DNA of 64,000 nucleotides from Amoebophrya sp. A120 (taxonomy: Eukaryota > Sar > Dinophyceae > Syndiniales > Amoebophryaceae), in NCBI GenBank assembly GCA_905178155.1, contig CAJINV010000003.1, positions 1 through 64,000 of the forward strand, written 5' to 3'. The notes beneath the pieces are model-generated. The model was not told the origin of the DNA, searched no databases, and saw only the letters and a list, made by a program, of their open reading frames with translations. Below, in pieces: positions 1 to 10,843 of this stretch; the first letter of the stretch is position 1, and every line of letters begins with the position of its first letter. Both the position numbers and the translations under genes were made by a program.

Positions 1-156
1 TTCCGGAAGGGGTCCCAAACCCGGCACCCCAGAAGGCGCAGCAGCACCGGGGCCGGCGGTCGCGACCCGCATCAGGGAAGACCCGGGCTTCCGGAAGGGA
101 TCCCAAACCCGGCACCCCAGAAGGCGGGCCGCAGTGTGTCCCAAACCCGCACCCCA
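1..156. repeat. GC-rich direct repeat, two full copies and one partial
   Basis: A 38-bp unit beginning ttccggaaggg and ending ccccagaaggcg occupies 1-38 and recurs at 89-126 with one mismatch. A shorter version of its core (gtcccaaacccgcaccccag) lies at 138-156. The first copy starts at the window edge, so the array may continue upstream. No function is visible. Confidence 0.8.
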
Positions 157-1402
157 GCGGCGCTCTGGGCAGGCGCCCGCAGTGTCGCGGCCGTGCGCGC
201 AGCGCCGCTGCGACCGCCGGAAAAGCGAGCGAGGGGAGGCTTGGCACTGGCCACGCTGCCCGCGTTTCTGATGCGATGCGCCGCCAGCATCTCTCCGCCA
301 GGACGACCGGCAGCCCGGTCGCGGGCGCCGCGAATTGGGCCAGCATGTAAACGCCGCGCCCGTCCCCGTTCTTCCCGGCTTCCACCTGCGGCGGGCGCGG
401 TCTTTTACGGGGACGGCCCTTTGCAGCCCAACTCCACGGTGCTCGATGCGACGCGGGGGGCGCGGCCGCGCGTGCCGAGGGCCTCGGCCAGCGCCCGCGC
501 GCGCGGCGTTCTAACTTGCTCGTCGGCGATCCCGAATGTGCCCCCAGGTGCACGGCGCGGCCCACCGAACGGCCCGCCGAACGCAGCTCAGGGTGCTGCG
601 CCCACCGAACGGCCCGCTCGCCCTGCGTGCGCTCGTGACACTTCGCTGGGCGCCGTGGTCCGCTCTCGCCGTGCGCGCCGGGTCCGAGACGGGAGTGCGC
701 AGTGCGGGCAGCTTGCCACATTGCATATGCGCAGTTCGGGCCCGGAAGCGTTGCACATAGCATTTCTGGGCGCTACAGGTCCCGGTCGCCGTTTCGTTTT
801 TTTTTTCACTCGTCTTGTTCCTGCTTGAGCGTGGACATGGTTCGCGAAATAGGGCGCTCAGTGCGAGACATCGTTCGTTTTCGTAAGCAGTCGGCTGTTT
901 TCGGGAAAACAAAAGTAAGTACGCACAAAAGATATGAATGCGCGTCATCGTATAGTTAGTCGGAACGAATAGCAAACGAAATGCAACGTATACACCTGGG
1001 CTCGTGGCGTTGTTCATGGTGCGACTTCAATTTTAGTCGCTAGTAGGATATGCAAGCAGCTTTTCGGACAGCTAAGATGTTATGGCTTGGCTCCTCTTAT
1101 CCGGACTGAAATAGGCTTCGAGACAATTGCGAACTCTCGGGCATAATAGGTAGTTTGCAAATGCAGTATACTTAGTACACCTGTTCAAGATAGCGATAAT
1201 TATTTTTTTCGTTTTGGATTCCAGTCCTCGCAAGGGGCAAACCTGGTTCAACTTCGCAAAAATGAGATGGCTTCGATTCGTGCTCTTGCCGTGAATTCGG
1301 CGCCCGCCCGTCTCTCGATTTTATTACTGTGTCGCGACGGACTGTAGGGGGCTGCAGAAGGTCGACGGATCAGTGGCCATTCTTCGCGATAGTTGCAACA
1401 AA
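157..1402. other. GC-rich then AT-richer stretch with no supportable gene
   Basis: The first ~800 bases are very GC-rich and hold long open frames on both strands, as expected from composition alone. After about position 800 the composition drops and the frames close. A short direct repeat (cccaccgaacggcccgc) occurs twice near 556-620. I see no tRNA, rRNA or conserved protein here. Confidence 0.5.
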
Positions 1403-2005
1403 ATGCCGCCAGCCGAATCTCGTGCAGAAGAAATTGGCACAGCGTCGTCTTCGCGACCCCAATTTCCAGGCGCCAGCAGTAACAACACTGCAGTGCTGCA
1501 CGGCTCGGCCGCGCAGAATAGCGGGTCCATTTTTCCAGGAAATGAGCCGCAAAGGTCGATCTTTAATGCCAACGGACACGCCTTCAAATGGACTCGCAGC
1601 GACAATGAAATTGACCGCGGACTAATCAGTGGAAGCCATGACGAGATGGCGTGTGGTGGCAGCATGTTTTCGGATTGCGAGGATTGCAGCATCGACGAGG
1701 AGAATAGCGAAGGCGACGTCGAACCCGCTCTGCGAAGCGTTGTGCGCTCTGCACCTGATGGAGCTTCGGCACTGGCGATGAACTTTCAGCAGAGATTGTT
1801 ACATGCGGTCCGAGGACTAGACCAGGAACAGCGCCTGAAACCTGAAGAGCTACGCACTCACCTCGAACATCTCGTAGCGATAGCCGACTCGCGCGAGCTG
1901 CTGGTTAATGACAAGCCTTTGTGGGAAGGGTTTGTTGCATGTCAGACACGCGAGGGCGCAGCTGCGTTTCTGGCGAAGAACAATCCGTATTATGTTTATA
2001 TGTAG
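1403..2005 (+). CDS. hypothetical protein, 200 aa
   Basis: The frame opens from an ATG at 1403 in a good context (aacaaaATGccg) and encodes 200 residues. The upstream in-frame extension has only a GTG, so 1403 is the likely start. The N-terminal half is Ser/Asn/Gly-rich and probably disordered, with an acidic patch (CEDCSIDEENSEGD). The C-terminal half is helix-forming, from the segment NFQQRLLHAVRGLDQEQR to the end, and finishes KNNPYYVYM. I recognise no family. The single uninterrupted exon lacks an introner. Confidence 0.6.
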   Translation: MPPAESRAEEIGTASSSRPQFPGASSNNTAVLHGSAAQNSGSIFPGNEPQRSIFNANGHAFKWTRSDNEIDRGLISGSHDEMACGGSMFSDCEDCSIDEENSEGDVEPALRSVVRSAPDGASALAMNFQQRLLHAVRGLDQEQRLKPEELRTHLEHLVAIADSRELLVNDKPLWEGFVACQTREGAAAFLAKNNPYYVYM

Positions 2006-2300
2006 TGCACTGCAAGCAGTAAAATAATTTACCCTGAGTATCGTTTTCCAACTTTTGTTCTAGGTGTTTAAATTAATATGTAGTCGTAGTAGTAGTAGTA
2101 GTGATTCCCAGCAAGGGGAGAGAGTATGCGCATGCTTTTGATTTGTGGAGTGATTCCCAGTAGTATGCCAAATAATATGCGCATGATTTTGATTTTCACG
2201 CGTGGTTCAGAATTTATCACCTACTTTTTAACGCTGTGGCGCCACATGAATTTACGTTGCATCTGACAGGTTTCGTATCAGTTGGCGGCAATTGGCAACA
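2006..2300. other. intergenic, with a GTA microsatellite and a short duplication
   Basis: A (gta/tag)n run lies at about 2080-2102. It is followed by gtgattcccag, which recurs about 50 bases later, each time near the motif atgcgcatg. Nothing else is recognised. Confidence 0.5.
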
Positions 2301-3708
2301 ATGCAAGGTTCTGCGCAGGACAAGGGGTTACAGGCAGGGCAATCCGCAGCGAAGCGACAGCGAGTTAATACCCCGAAGGCCCAGGGGCCAGCGAACAAGC
2401 AAGGAGCGCAATCGTCACAGCCAAAAAGATATCCAAATCAAAGACATGTTCTCTAAATCCAATTTTCCATCGACGAGCAGGCATCGTGTCGAACAGTGGT
2501 GAAGGTATTGTGCGTGCGTGCCGAGTAGAAGATGAGGTCAGCATGACAACCAAAATGTTTCTGTATCACGCTACATCGGACACTGCGCATGGGTGTTTGT
2601 GCAGCGCCTGCGCAGGTTTATCTTTTGATGTTACAACGCAAGATGACACATCTCTGACACTGCGAACAAACGCCGCAGACGGTCATGTGCTGATCTGCAA
2701 GGGCGGGAAGGACTGGGTGTAACATGGTTTTTTTCATTTGGAGAAATACATCAAGACAACAGCCATTGCCCACGGGTCCGCCGTCGGAGCAGCCCATCGC
2801 GGAAACGCAAAGGCGACGCACTCTAAGCAGGTGGCCAGCGGGACGAATAGCACGAAGAAAAAAAATGGTAAAAATGAGAAGACAATTTCGAGTAGCGGTA
2901 GCTTGGCGCAGCGAGTCCTATCAATTGCAAATATGTCTGGGTCTGGAAGATTCCTCTGAGACTTGTCACGCATGTTTTGCATGAGCCCTCGTGATGGGTG
3001 TGGTGCATGCCCTGGCGTCACAGATTTTTGAAGGCTTCTTGATGCCTATCCCGCATGACAAATGCCCCCTCCGCGTAACAACAATTAGACTCATTTTGCT
3101 GCCCAGGCAATACCTCGGGTCCAATCCCGCACTGAAGCTTGGCCTAGTCTTCCCGACATCATGCCTCGAGGCATTGGTCGTGAAGGGGATGACTATGGGT
3201 CGAGGGGCAAAAAGGCTCATGCAATACAGATATTTTTTGAATCCAAATGCAGCGTCACAAGTTGCATTCTTCCAGACTCAGACATATTTGCACTTGATAG
3301 GGCCAGCAAAGGAAGAAAAACAATAGTGCTGTTGCCATTAGTGGCGCCGACCCCCCGGTTGCAGTCACGACCACGAACAAGCGACCGGCCGAGACGGACC
3401 TAGAGGATATGGACGGCCCTACGGGAAAAGTCAACGAGTTGGCCAGCGGACTTTTGCAAAAGATCCGAATCTCGATGGGGTATGTTATTTCACGGGAATA
3501 CGTCGCTCAAATTGACAGATTCGAGCACCTTTTCGCGAAGACAGAGCAACACGACCTTGCGGATTCGAGCTTCCAAGGCACAAGCGCGCCACTGTTCCTC
3601 ACCAACGGCAATGAGGAAGCCTTCGGCATCCATCGCACCAAACGCATCGGCGACGACATCGAAGCACTTTACTCGCTGTACAAAATCGTGCTGAATTATG
3701 CCCGGTAA
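2301..3708 (+). CDS. hypothetical protein, 237 aa, three exons, one introner
   Basis: Proposed exons are 2301-2447, 2756-2918 and 3305-3708 (714 nt, 237 aa). The first intron (2448-2755) is GT-AG and phase 0. It is a prediction, made because the second exon has no ATG of its own. The second intron is a family A introner plus one target-repeat copy, and removing it joins CGAGTCC to AGCAAAGG in frame. The N-terminal two thirds is low-complexity, rich in Gln, Lys, Ser and Asn (TNSTKKKNGKNEK). The last 99 codons, from MDGPTGKVNEL, look like a folded helical domain ending SLYKIVLNYAR. I recognise no family. The last two exons are well supported and the first is tentative. Confidence 0.55.
2919..3299 (+). 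mobile_element. introner, family A
   Basis: It begins TATCAATTGCAAATATGTCT and ends with the inverse (cagacatatttgcacttgata). The flanks are agtcc and gggcc, a 5-bp target repeat with two mismatches, so this is an older copy. At 381 bp it is about 120 bp longer than the usual family A length because of extra internal sequence. Removing 2919-3304 restores the host frame. Confidence 0.85.
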
Positions 3709-4543
3709 AGCACATTGTCCAAAATCATTTTCATACGAAACGCAGGAGCGTAGGCGGAAAGAGTGCATAATCATTCTAGCGCAACATGGTGTTCGCTCCG
3801 CATGAGGTAGAGGCACCAGACTTTCATACAACCGAAAAAGGAAGAGCAAGAGATCGACTTGGGTTTTCCATGTACACTTCTGCGAAAAGGTTAAGGTTTG
3901 GGGATGATTTGGAACATGCATATGCTAGCTGTTACCAATCAAGACTTAGCGGAATGCGAGCTCTACCGTGCCGCGTTTATGGTGCAACCGTTTCTGCGTT
4001 TTATCTTACGATAGTAAAGTGAAGTAGTTATGGCCCTCGAAAAACTGGTCTACCAGATTGGAAAATGCATTGATTTGCATTGCATGTCCGACCGCATCGT
4101 GCGCGGGACCTGAAGTTTTAAGATCATTGAACCGGTACAGATTGATTGGTGACCAGTCTCAACAACTGTAGAGGCCTTTCTCTCTCGTTCGAACTATTGG
4201 CCATTGCAACCTTCTCGTCTGAATACGTTCGTGATGAACACTACGAGCCAACACTCTTTGTGGGGGATTCGCGAAGGTGCGCTATCTGCGGGCAATGGCG
4301 CTCTAAGACGGAGGAGATCAACGGGTATTTTTGGCTTTTCGAAAAATAAAGTTTTTAAGCAAAGAACATTTTTTGGCTACGTCGCCGCTTTTTACCTCCG
4401 CGCAAGCATGTCTCGGACAGCACGGCTGACAACCCTGCACCCCAGAATTTCTAAGTATGGTAGCTGCAATGTACTTATATACAGCTGTGGAAAAAAATTC
4501 GAAAAAGGTATAGAGTGTGTCCCTACGCTCCTGGCTGCGGATC
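3709..4543. other. intergenic, only a weak ORF
   Basis: A 78-codon ATG frame at 3786-4022 is the only candidate. It has no recognisable motif and no support from neighbouring exons. Short open frames at 4146-4540 look like chance. Confidence 0.4.
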
Positions 4544-6113
4544 ATGTCATTTTCTCGCGGAGAAGCTCCGAGAAAGGACGGAAGCAAGGCAAGTTGGGAG
4601 AAACCCTACGTCGACAAAGCGCGGAACCCAGGACCTCATTCTTGAAACGGAGGTGAACGTGAAACCATGCCGGCAGGTCCATGTGCTCATTGTGACGACC
4701 AAGAAACGGAGAAACGTGCGCTACGTGGCCAAGGGATACATCGTCCAAGAGAGCGGGCGCGACACGGTCGTCTTGTCCGGGAAGGATGCGCGCGACGGCT
4801 TGTTGTCGAGCGAGCAGCAGAAGGCGGGGACGAAGCAAGCCGGCCCCCTGTCCGCTGCAGCGCCTGGCGACACAAAACAGTGCGGCGAGGGGAAAGGAGC
4901 AAGTTCGAGTGAGAAAGACACGAGGACCGGGAGCATGAAAGTGCAAGGTGATGGTGCACCGCAGGCGAATCCCGGAAATGCGCCCCTTGCTGGCCTCGAC
5001 GGGCAGGGCGTCTTTGTCGACGGTAAGAACCAGCAGAAAAAAAGGCCGATCCAGGTTAACGAGGACGAAGAGGCTGCACTGTTGCAACACGAAGCCCAAA
5101 TGTTGCACGACCTGAACAAGGATGACGACAGCGCCCTCGTTGTAGCACTCGCTTACAAGCAAGCGCACCACAGGGACCGGGACGGCGAGCGAGTGCAGGG
5201 AGTGACGGCGAACGAACGCCTCGCGTCATTCCGGATTAACGGCAAGCTGTACACAGGGCTGTTGATGGAACACGCAGGCGAAACGATCGAAAAATATGTG
5301 CTGAACCACCAGGAGGATGAGTTCGGGTTCGAGAAGCTCGCGCCCATTCTGTTGGCGATAGGGCGCGCAGTGAAACACGTCTGGAAAAATGGTGTAGTCC
5401 ATAATGACTTTCGTCAGCCGAACGCCTGCTATGACGAAAAGGACAAAGTGACCATCATTGACTTGGAACACTCGAAGCGAATCGTCAACATCACCCAAAC
5501 CGACGACGCTGCGTTTTTCCGGCGTGTTTTTTGTGGAGGAGCGGCGCCCGTGCTGTACTCAAAGGCGCTCTGCACAACGGCAGTCCCGCGAGCACTACCG
5601 TACACGAAAAAATCCGCTCAAACCATCCCAGTCACCTTTCCCTATGTCAGCCCCAGCCTCTGTTTTGCTTTCAGCAAACTTGGCACAGGCGGCATCACAG
5701 TCGATCTGTTCCACCAAGATCTTTACCAGTTCGCCATCATGCTGTACAACGTCACTAAAGGTTTGTGGCGTGACGTATCCGATGCGTCCGCGGGGAACGC
5801 ATGTGGCCGCTTCTGCGCTGCCTTACCGCACGTTAGCGAGTGCCTCGTCGGTCCCAGCTCTGGCGAACAGCCCTTGTCGCCCCAGGAGAAGTGCAAGCAG
5901 CTGCTTCACCGCTTTCAAACGGACATGCAGAGCGTACGCGATGCCCTGTGTCCACTTGTAGCGGGTGCGCTAGGCGAGGATGCGGCGGAATATTTACGAA
6001 CCCAAGTCCTTGTGGATCCGGAGCTGGCTTTCATAGCACAGCAGCCACCTGCGCTCCTAGTCCGACCGGAGAGACTGAACGACGATCGGTTAGCGCCGCT
6101 TGAGGTGCCATAG
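4544..6113 (+). CDS. divergent kinase-fold protein, ~500 aa
   Basis: The long frame from 4677 has no usable ATG at its 5' end. A short exon 4544-4609 (MSFSRGEAPRK...) joined over a 67-nt GT-AG intron (4610-4676) gives a clean 500-aa protein; this first exon is a prediction. Residues ~60-180 are low-complexity and hydrophilic. The C-terminal part resembles a protein-kinase-like lobe. A catalytic-loop motif HNDFRQPN lies at about residues 264-271, with the HxD Asp and the Asn in place. It is followed by VTIIDLEHS, where DLE (D284) replaces the usual DFG, as in some atypical or small-molecule kinases. I see no clear glycine-rich loop. The substrate cannot be told. It could be an active atypical kinase or a pseudokinase. 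Confidence 0.6.
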
Positions 6114-6774
6114 GCACGGGCTGTTGTTTTATGTTGCAAAATGCAAGTTCAGTATGCTTCGCTTATTGTACTCGGAATTTTTTGCTTTCCTGTTATATTG
6201 ATTTCTTGCTGAGGAATTACGAATATGACCGACCGGACCCGCAGAATCTGAAAAAATACACACATGGCAGAAATAGTGTTTACCTCGAGGTCTTCGAAGA
6301 TGATACGTCCCTCCCTCTCTGTCGCATACAATGTGATTAGTGCGGAGCTGGAAAATGCGAACGACCTTCCGTGTCCAACGGTCAACACAGATGTTTAAGA
6401 GCACTTCAGCGCAACCAACCACAAACCAACATATCTACTTGTACTCAGCATCGTTATTGGGTGTCATGCTGCTACTGGAGTAGAAGTAGGGTATGAATAT
6501 GAAAGATAATACTGCCGTGACCACATCAATGTGATGAAAAATGGATTGGTCAGACAGTGACGACTGTTCCCGATTCATTGTCATGGTCGGCGTGGACCGG
6601 CAGCTTTGCCTGCCCGGAAATGCAGTGGCTTCAGAAGTAGTTGTGCTTGTGCTGCAAAATTTAATTGATTCTTTTTGGTGAGCCATTACGTTTTTTGTTT
6701 ATGTTTTTGAAAGAGCGAGCAAATGCGTGTGCGTTATCTGTTTCTACGTCTCTCCGTTATTCCATTTTGTGTGA
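6114..6774. other. intergenic, nothing recognised
   Basis: AT-rich DNA between the kinase-like gene and the tandem repeat. Only short overlapping frames on both strands, none convincing. Confidence 0.4.
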
Positions 6775-7066
6775 TTCTCACAAAAGAATCAGTCGTCGGT
6801 GGGAAAGGGGTGCGAATACATACACGTAACACAGCCGGATTGCATTGATTGATGTATTGCCAAAAGTCGGTTCTCACAAAAGAATCAGTCGTCGGTGGGA
6901 AAACAAGGGGTGCGAATACATACGCGTAACACAGCCGGATTGCATTGATTGATGTATTCTCAAAAGTCGGTTCTCACAAAAGAATCAGTCGTCGGTGGGA
7001 AAGGGGTGCGAATACATACTCGTAACACAGCCGGATTGCATTGATTGATGTATTCCCAAAAGTCGG
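6775..7066. repeat. three-copy tandem repeat, ~97-bp unit
   Basis: Units run 6775-6870, 6871-6970 and 6971-7066, each starting ttctcacaaaagaatcag and ending ccaaaagtcgg. The middle copy carries a 4-base insertion (gggaaaacaagggg instead of gggaaagggg). The units differ by only a few other substitutions, so the amplification is recent. The array lies about 270 bases upstream of the start of the next gene. There are no spacers and no protein frame. Confidence 0.9.
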
Positions 7067-7331
7067 GTCTTTTGTTTTTGAGAATTGTGCTTTCCTCTTT
7101 TTCGCGAAAAAACTGTTTATACGACTAAAGAACTGCGAAAAAACGAGGACGACGAGCCAAGACCATTCCACTTTCCTATCTGAAAATGTCGATGCGCTAT
7201 GTCGCTGTCTTTAGTGTGTGATTTGTATATTTTTCACAAAAAAACTGTTTTGCACCACAAAAGAACTCACAGACTCTTAATTTTTCTGCACAACTCAACG
7301 TGATAGCACAGCACTACCTGCAATTAGAATC

Positions 7332-8918
7332 ATGGGCGCCGCAAAATCTCGTCTGAGAAAAAGGAAGACAGATGCGGTTGCAGCGCCGTCGCCATGTCCA
7401 ACGCTGCCCAGCGCGACGAAGCGCGAGCGGTATGCGGCGTTAACTGCTCTCCCGCTACTTCCTACACCACTGCGACGAATATCAAGTTTCCTCTCACCTT
7501 TGAAGCGCCGACAAGAGGAAATAGAACAAAAAATCATCGAGCGCAAGAAGCAGGCGCTGGTGCACGAGCTCGCATTGGCCGACGGGGTTTTCGACAATAT
7601 GGAGGAGCTCGCCTTCGCCGGTGATATCCTGAGTAAAAACGTCCCCACACCATAGTCAAGATGGGGAATCGGCTACACAAATCCACAAGTTTTGGCTGTT
7701 TTGCATGACAAATTTGGATTCGTAGTGTAGTGCTGTTTGAGCTAGCTCAGCAGCATTACAGATCTAGCATACCATGCTGATTGGAGCATGACAAATTGCA
7801 AAACACGACTGGAAAATGCTTCTCATGGGGCTCCGCATGAGAAACATTTTCAGCAGGCAGATTTGCATTACAACTATAGGGTTGCGAAAAGTTGGTTAGC
7901 GGCCGGGAGATGATGGTGATGGCACTTCTGTGTCCGCCTGACCTACCCCCCCTGCGTGTCAAGCCATCTGCGGCCTGGGGCAGAGGGGGGGGCAAAGTGT
8001 GCTGCAATTCCTTTAGCATTACAACTATGGGGTGGGGACGTTTTTAAATAGGATAGGCGATCCCGATAGTCTTACCGGAGAGCAGCGCGCCATGGACCTT
8101 TTGTGCGTAGAAGAATGGGGGCAGCGCCTGGACAACTGCCGCTATCGAGTGCAAATATGTGTGGATCTGGAAGATTGTCGTGTCTATTTGCATGACCCCG
8201 GAACCTGATGCCTCACTGCATGACCTAGCATCACAGATTTCTAGAGTGCTTTGCCTTTTCTGCGCGAGAAGTGCGCTGGTCGCGTAAGTAACGCAAACTG
8301 GACTCCTCCTGATGGTCATGCAACACAAATTTTTTCAGAATCCAGAGACAGCATCACAAGTTGGAAGCTTTCAGACCCAGACATATTTGCAATGCAGACA
8401 AATCTTAAGCTACACGGCACCAGCGCGAAATCGGCCGCGGATCTTCTGAAGGAGGAATTTCACTTTAACCCGAGATATGCCTATTATCAAATGCAAATAT
8501 GTCTGGGTCTGGGAGATTCCGGGATTTGTCATGCTAGTCTGGCATGACTCTGAGCCCTCTACTGCGTGGCCGCGAATAGCTCCTGCTCCCTTTCATGCAA
8601 AAACGCAGCTTCTCATGCAGAGTACGCAACTCAGAACCATGAAAAAAAACTTGCCATGCTTGGCAGCGCATTGCAGTGAGCTCACTATTCCCTTCCTTGC
8701 ATCACAAGTTTCCAGACCCAGACCTTTTTGCATTTGATACCTACCCAAAAATAGCAAGACTACTGCCGAAGGGTATCCGCGGCCACTTTGAAATTTGTCA
8801 CGCCCAGTATGAAGGTACGACCCCCCCCCACAAAATGGCCACGCTTGGCCATTTACTTTTTTGGTTCCGAAAGGGGTATCGCGCTTTTACTTTGCCCAAA
8901 GCCAAGCAGTGCTCTTGA
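7332..8918 (+). CDS. hypothetical protein with three introners (3' end uncertain)
   Basis: ATG at 7332 (atcATGggcgcc). Exons 7332-7624, 8061-8142, 8404-8484 and 8745-8918 join in one frame once three introners and one target-repeat copy each are removed, giving about 209 aa. The N-terminus is basic (MGAAKSRLRKRK). Next come a Pro-rich stretch and a helical, charged region (KRRQEEIEQKIIERKKQ) that may be coiled coil, then GDPDSLTGEQRAMDLLCVEEW. The last exon becomes less protein-like after about 8800 and has a possible GT donor near 8812, so the true 3' end may lie further on. I recognise no family. The Gly at position 2 could allow N-myristoylation (inference). Confidence 0.55.
7625..8055 (+). 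mobile_element. introner, family B (long copy)
   Basis: It starts TATCCTGAGTAAAAACGTCC and ends with the inverse (ggacgtttttaaataggata). The flanking repeats are ggtga and ggcga. At 431 bp it exceeds the usual ~285 bp. The motif gcattacaactat(a/g)ggg occurs at 7865 and again at 8016, bracketing about 150 bp of extra sequence. Confidence 0.85.
8143..8398 (+). mobile_element. introner, family A
   Basis: It starts TATCGAGTGCAAATATGTGT and ends with a mutated tail (gacatatttgcaatgcaga). The flanks gccgc and caaat do not match, so the target repeat has decayed or the 3' boundary is shifted. Even so, joining 8142 to 8404 keeps the host frame open. Confidence 0.75.
8485..8739 (+). mobile_element. 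introner, family A
   Basis: 255 bp, starting TATCAAATGCAAATATGTCT and ending gcatttgata, flanked by cctat and cctac. It lies only 81 coding bases after the preceding introner in the same gene. Confidence 0.85.
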
Positions 8919-10209
8919 ATGCTGGTTCATATGGGCCGGGGGCTCTTGAATGCTGGCCACAAGAAGGAGTCACATCCATGATTACTTGTTACTTATTAGC
9001 ATTACAAATTTGGGCAATAGCCACAGCTAGGGCGACAACAGCTGCAGGCGGAGCACTACGCAAGATGCTGGGCATTTGTAGTGCCTGTTGGAGGAGTTTC
9101 ACAGCAGTGGTATCGTCTGTGAATGCTGCAATAAGTGGCAAGCGGGGAAGATGGTTCAACGCCTTCATACAAGGCATACGCAACCAAGCGAAGCCACCAC
9201 GCTCGTGCCATGCTCTCCAATACGGTTGGAAATGATTTACTGAGAGGGCGCGCGCACCCTCTGTGTATAGGCTATTTGCTTCCAAAATTTCCGGCGCATG
9301 TTCGTCAAGCGTCGGCCTTTCGCGTCACCAAATCAGCGACAAATTAGCGAGCTCAGAAATGTGGTAAAGGATGGGCAGGCTTTGGCAGCTAATTCCCATG
9401 CTAGAGGCCCACCATCCCTCGTGGGGGGGGGGGGGCGCGTTTTTTTTTTTTTTTGTGTGGGGATTGCCCCATAGCATGGGGGTTACTTGGTGTAAGTTAC
9501 TGCATTTTTAGCCTGGCAAATCGGGCCTGTCGCATGCAGTCTGGCTCAAAGGAAATGAGCCAAAAGGGGCCGCTCCTCCTGATCCAGTTCTCTTACCTTT
9601 TGTCCGCGAAGTCGGCAACTTTTTCATCTCGAAATGTGCAAATCTCAAAAAAGCAAAAGGAGTGGCCATGTTTTGAAGGCTAACCCCGACGTAATGGGCC
9701 TGCTTGCTTCCTCTTATGAGGGTGAGTACTCCTGTCGGGGATTGAGTCCTTGGCATGTAGATTAGCGATGGAGACGTGCTGCCGAGAGCCTTTTTTGCCG
9801 GCGGGGCTGGATGGCTATTTGAGCCCCCAGTCCCGATTTTATGATGCCGATCCAGGTGTTCCGAAAGACCTCCCAGGTGGTGTCGCTGTTAGTTCTCGTT
9901 CTGCCTCGTCACTTTTGGGCCATAGCTGGCCACGTTTCACAGGCAAAACACCATTTCAGATGGTCACTCCCCCTCACGAGTGGGGCTGCCTTTTCCGCCT
10001 GGCTAGTTCCGCCCCCGGGGACCTTTCTTCGCACAAAACGCAACGTAATAGATGCTGCTGATTTAAACTCTTAACAGGCCCGGACAATAAAGCGCGCTAC
10101 TTGGTAACATAAAAGCCCATGCTTTGCCAACCAAATAAGTATCGAAGCGAGGTCATTTGGAGGGGGGGATGTACTCTCTCATACGCACGAAGATACATTT
10201 ATGGAACTC

Positions 10210-10502
10210 TCAGGATCGAAATCGTCAAAGCCGAAACGGTTGGCCATGCATAAAATGGATGCCATTTGCAACCCAGTTGCCAAGCAGCGCATGACAAGTT
10301 TGGGTAGAGCCGAGATCCAGCCTGTGTCTGGCTTGCTGTTTAGGTAAGGAATACGTCTTTTGTCATGCAACTTTAGCAGCCCCAATTCTACCCCTCAACA
10401 GCCTTACAATCTTCCTACCTTGCTTACTCTGCAAGACAGGCACTTGGTGGGTTGCATTTTATGCATAGCAAATCATTTCAACTTTACCGATTTCGATCCT
10501 GA
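10210..10502. repeat. large inverted repeat (MITE-like)
   Basis: The left arm (10210-~10280) begins tcaggatcgaaatcg and contains atgcataaaatg. The right arm (~10438-10502) is its imperfect inverse, containing cattttatgcat and ending cgatttcgatcctga. The arms pair over about 60 bases with mismatches. No clear target duplication is visible (flanks aactc and cacac) and the ends are not TAT/ATA, so this is distinct from introner families A to E. Confidence 0.7.
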
Positions 10503-10582
10503 CACACCCATAACGTTCTTTGTTCCTGACACTCCGCGGCTACGGCGCGCTGTCAAGAAGGCCATTACGGTGGCTGGGTCCC

Positions 10583-10843
10583 TATGCGGTGCAGTTGTGT
10601 CGGGGTCTGGAAGGGTGCAACTTGTGGTGCTGTCTTTGGATTCTAGTAAAATTTGTCTTGCGTGATCAGGAAGACGGGCCCGGCTGGTGCTATGCGGAGA
10701 GAGCGTGTCTCATGCGGGATAGGCATCAAGGAGGCCGCAGGAAATCTGTGGTGCTAGAGCGTACAGCACAGATATCATGGATGATGCAAATTGTGCATGA
10801 CAGACTTGGGCTCTTCCACACCCAGACATAGTCGCCGTTGATA
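10583..10843 (+). mobile_element. decayed introner, family A
   Basis: The body matches family A: gggtctggaagg, then aacttgtggtgctg near the left, and cttccacacccagacata near the right, ending gttgata. The left end is tatgcggtgcagttgtgtcgg. The flanks gtccc and atcaa do not match. No host gene is identifiable around it. Confidence 0.7.

Noticed and set aside
136-828. 230-codon plus-strand frame in the GC-rich block
   Set aside because: Long frames on both strands are expected at this GC content; the sequence is Arg/Ala/Pro-rich with no domain and ends in a T run.
511-1017. 168-codon minus-strand frame
   Set aside because: Overlaps the plus-strand frame and spans a composition change; no domain or signal seen.
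2486-2722. 78-codon frame starting GTG
   Set aside because: No ATG at its start. It lies within the proposed 2448-2755 intron of the gene that runs from 2301 to 3708, and shows no family.
4632-4676. Alternative 24-nt GT-AG intron at about 4653-4676
   Set aside because: Too short for a plausible intron and does not solve the missing start codon; the 67-nt alternative does.
6775-7066. Tandem units considered as a CRISPR array
   Set aside because: Units are directly abutting without spacers, and the genome is eukaryotic.
8251-8547. Frames such as 8251-8547, 31768-32199 and 42156-42524 that share peptides like DPDIFA or QTQTYLQ
   Set aside because: These peptides are translations of the family A terminal arm (cagacccagacatatttgca), so the frames are largely introner sequence and not conserved proteins.
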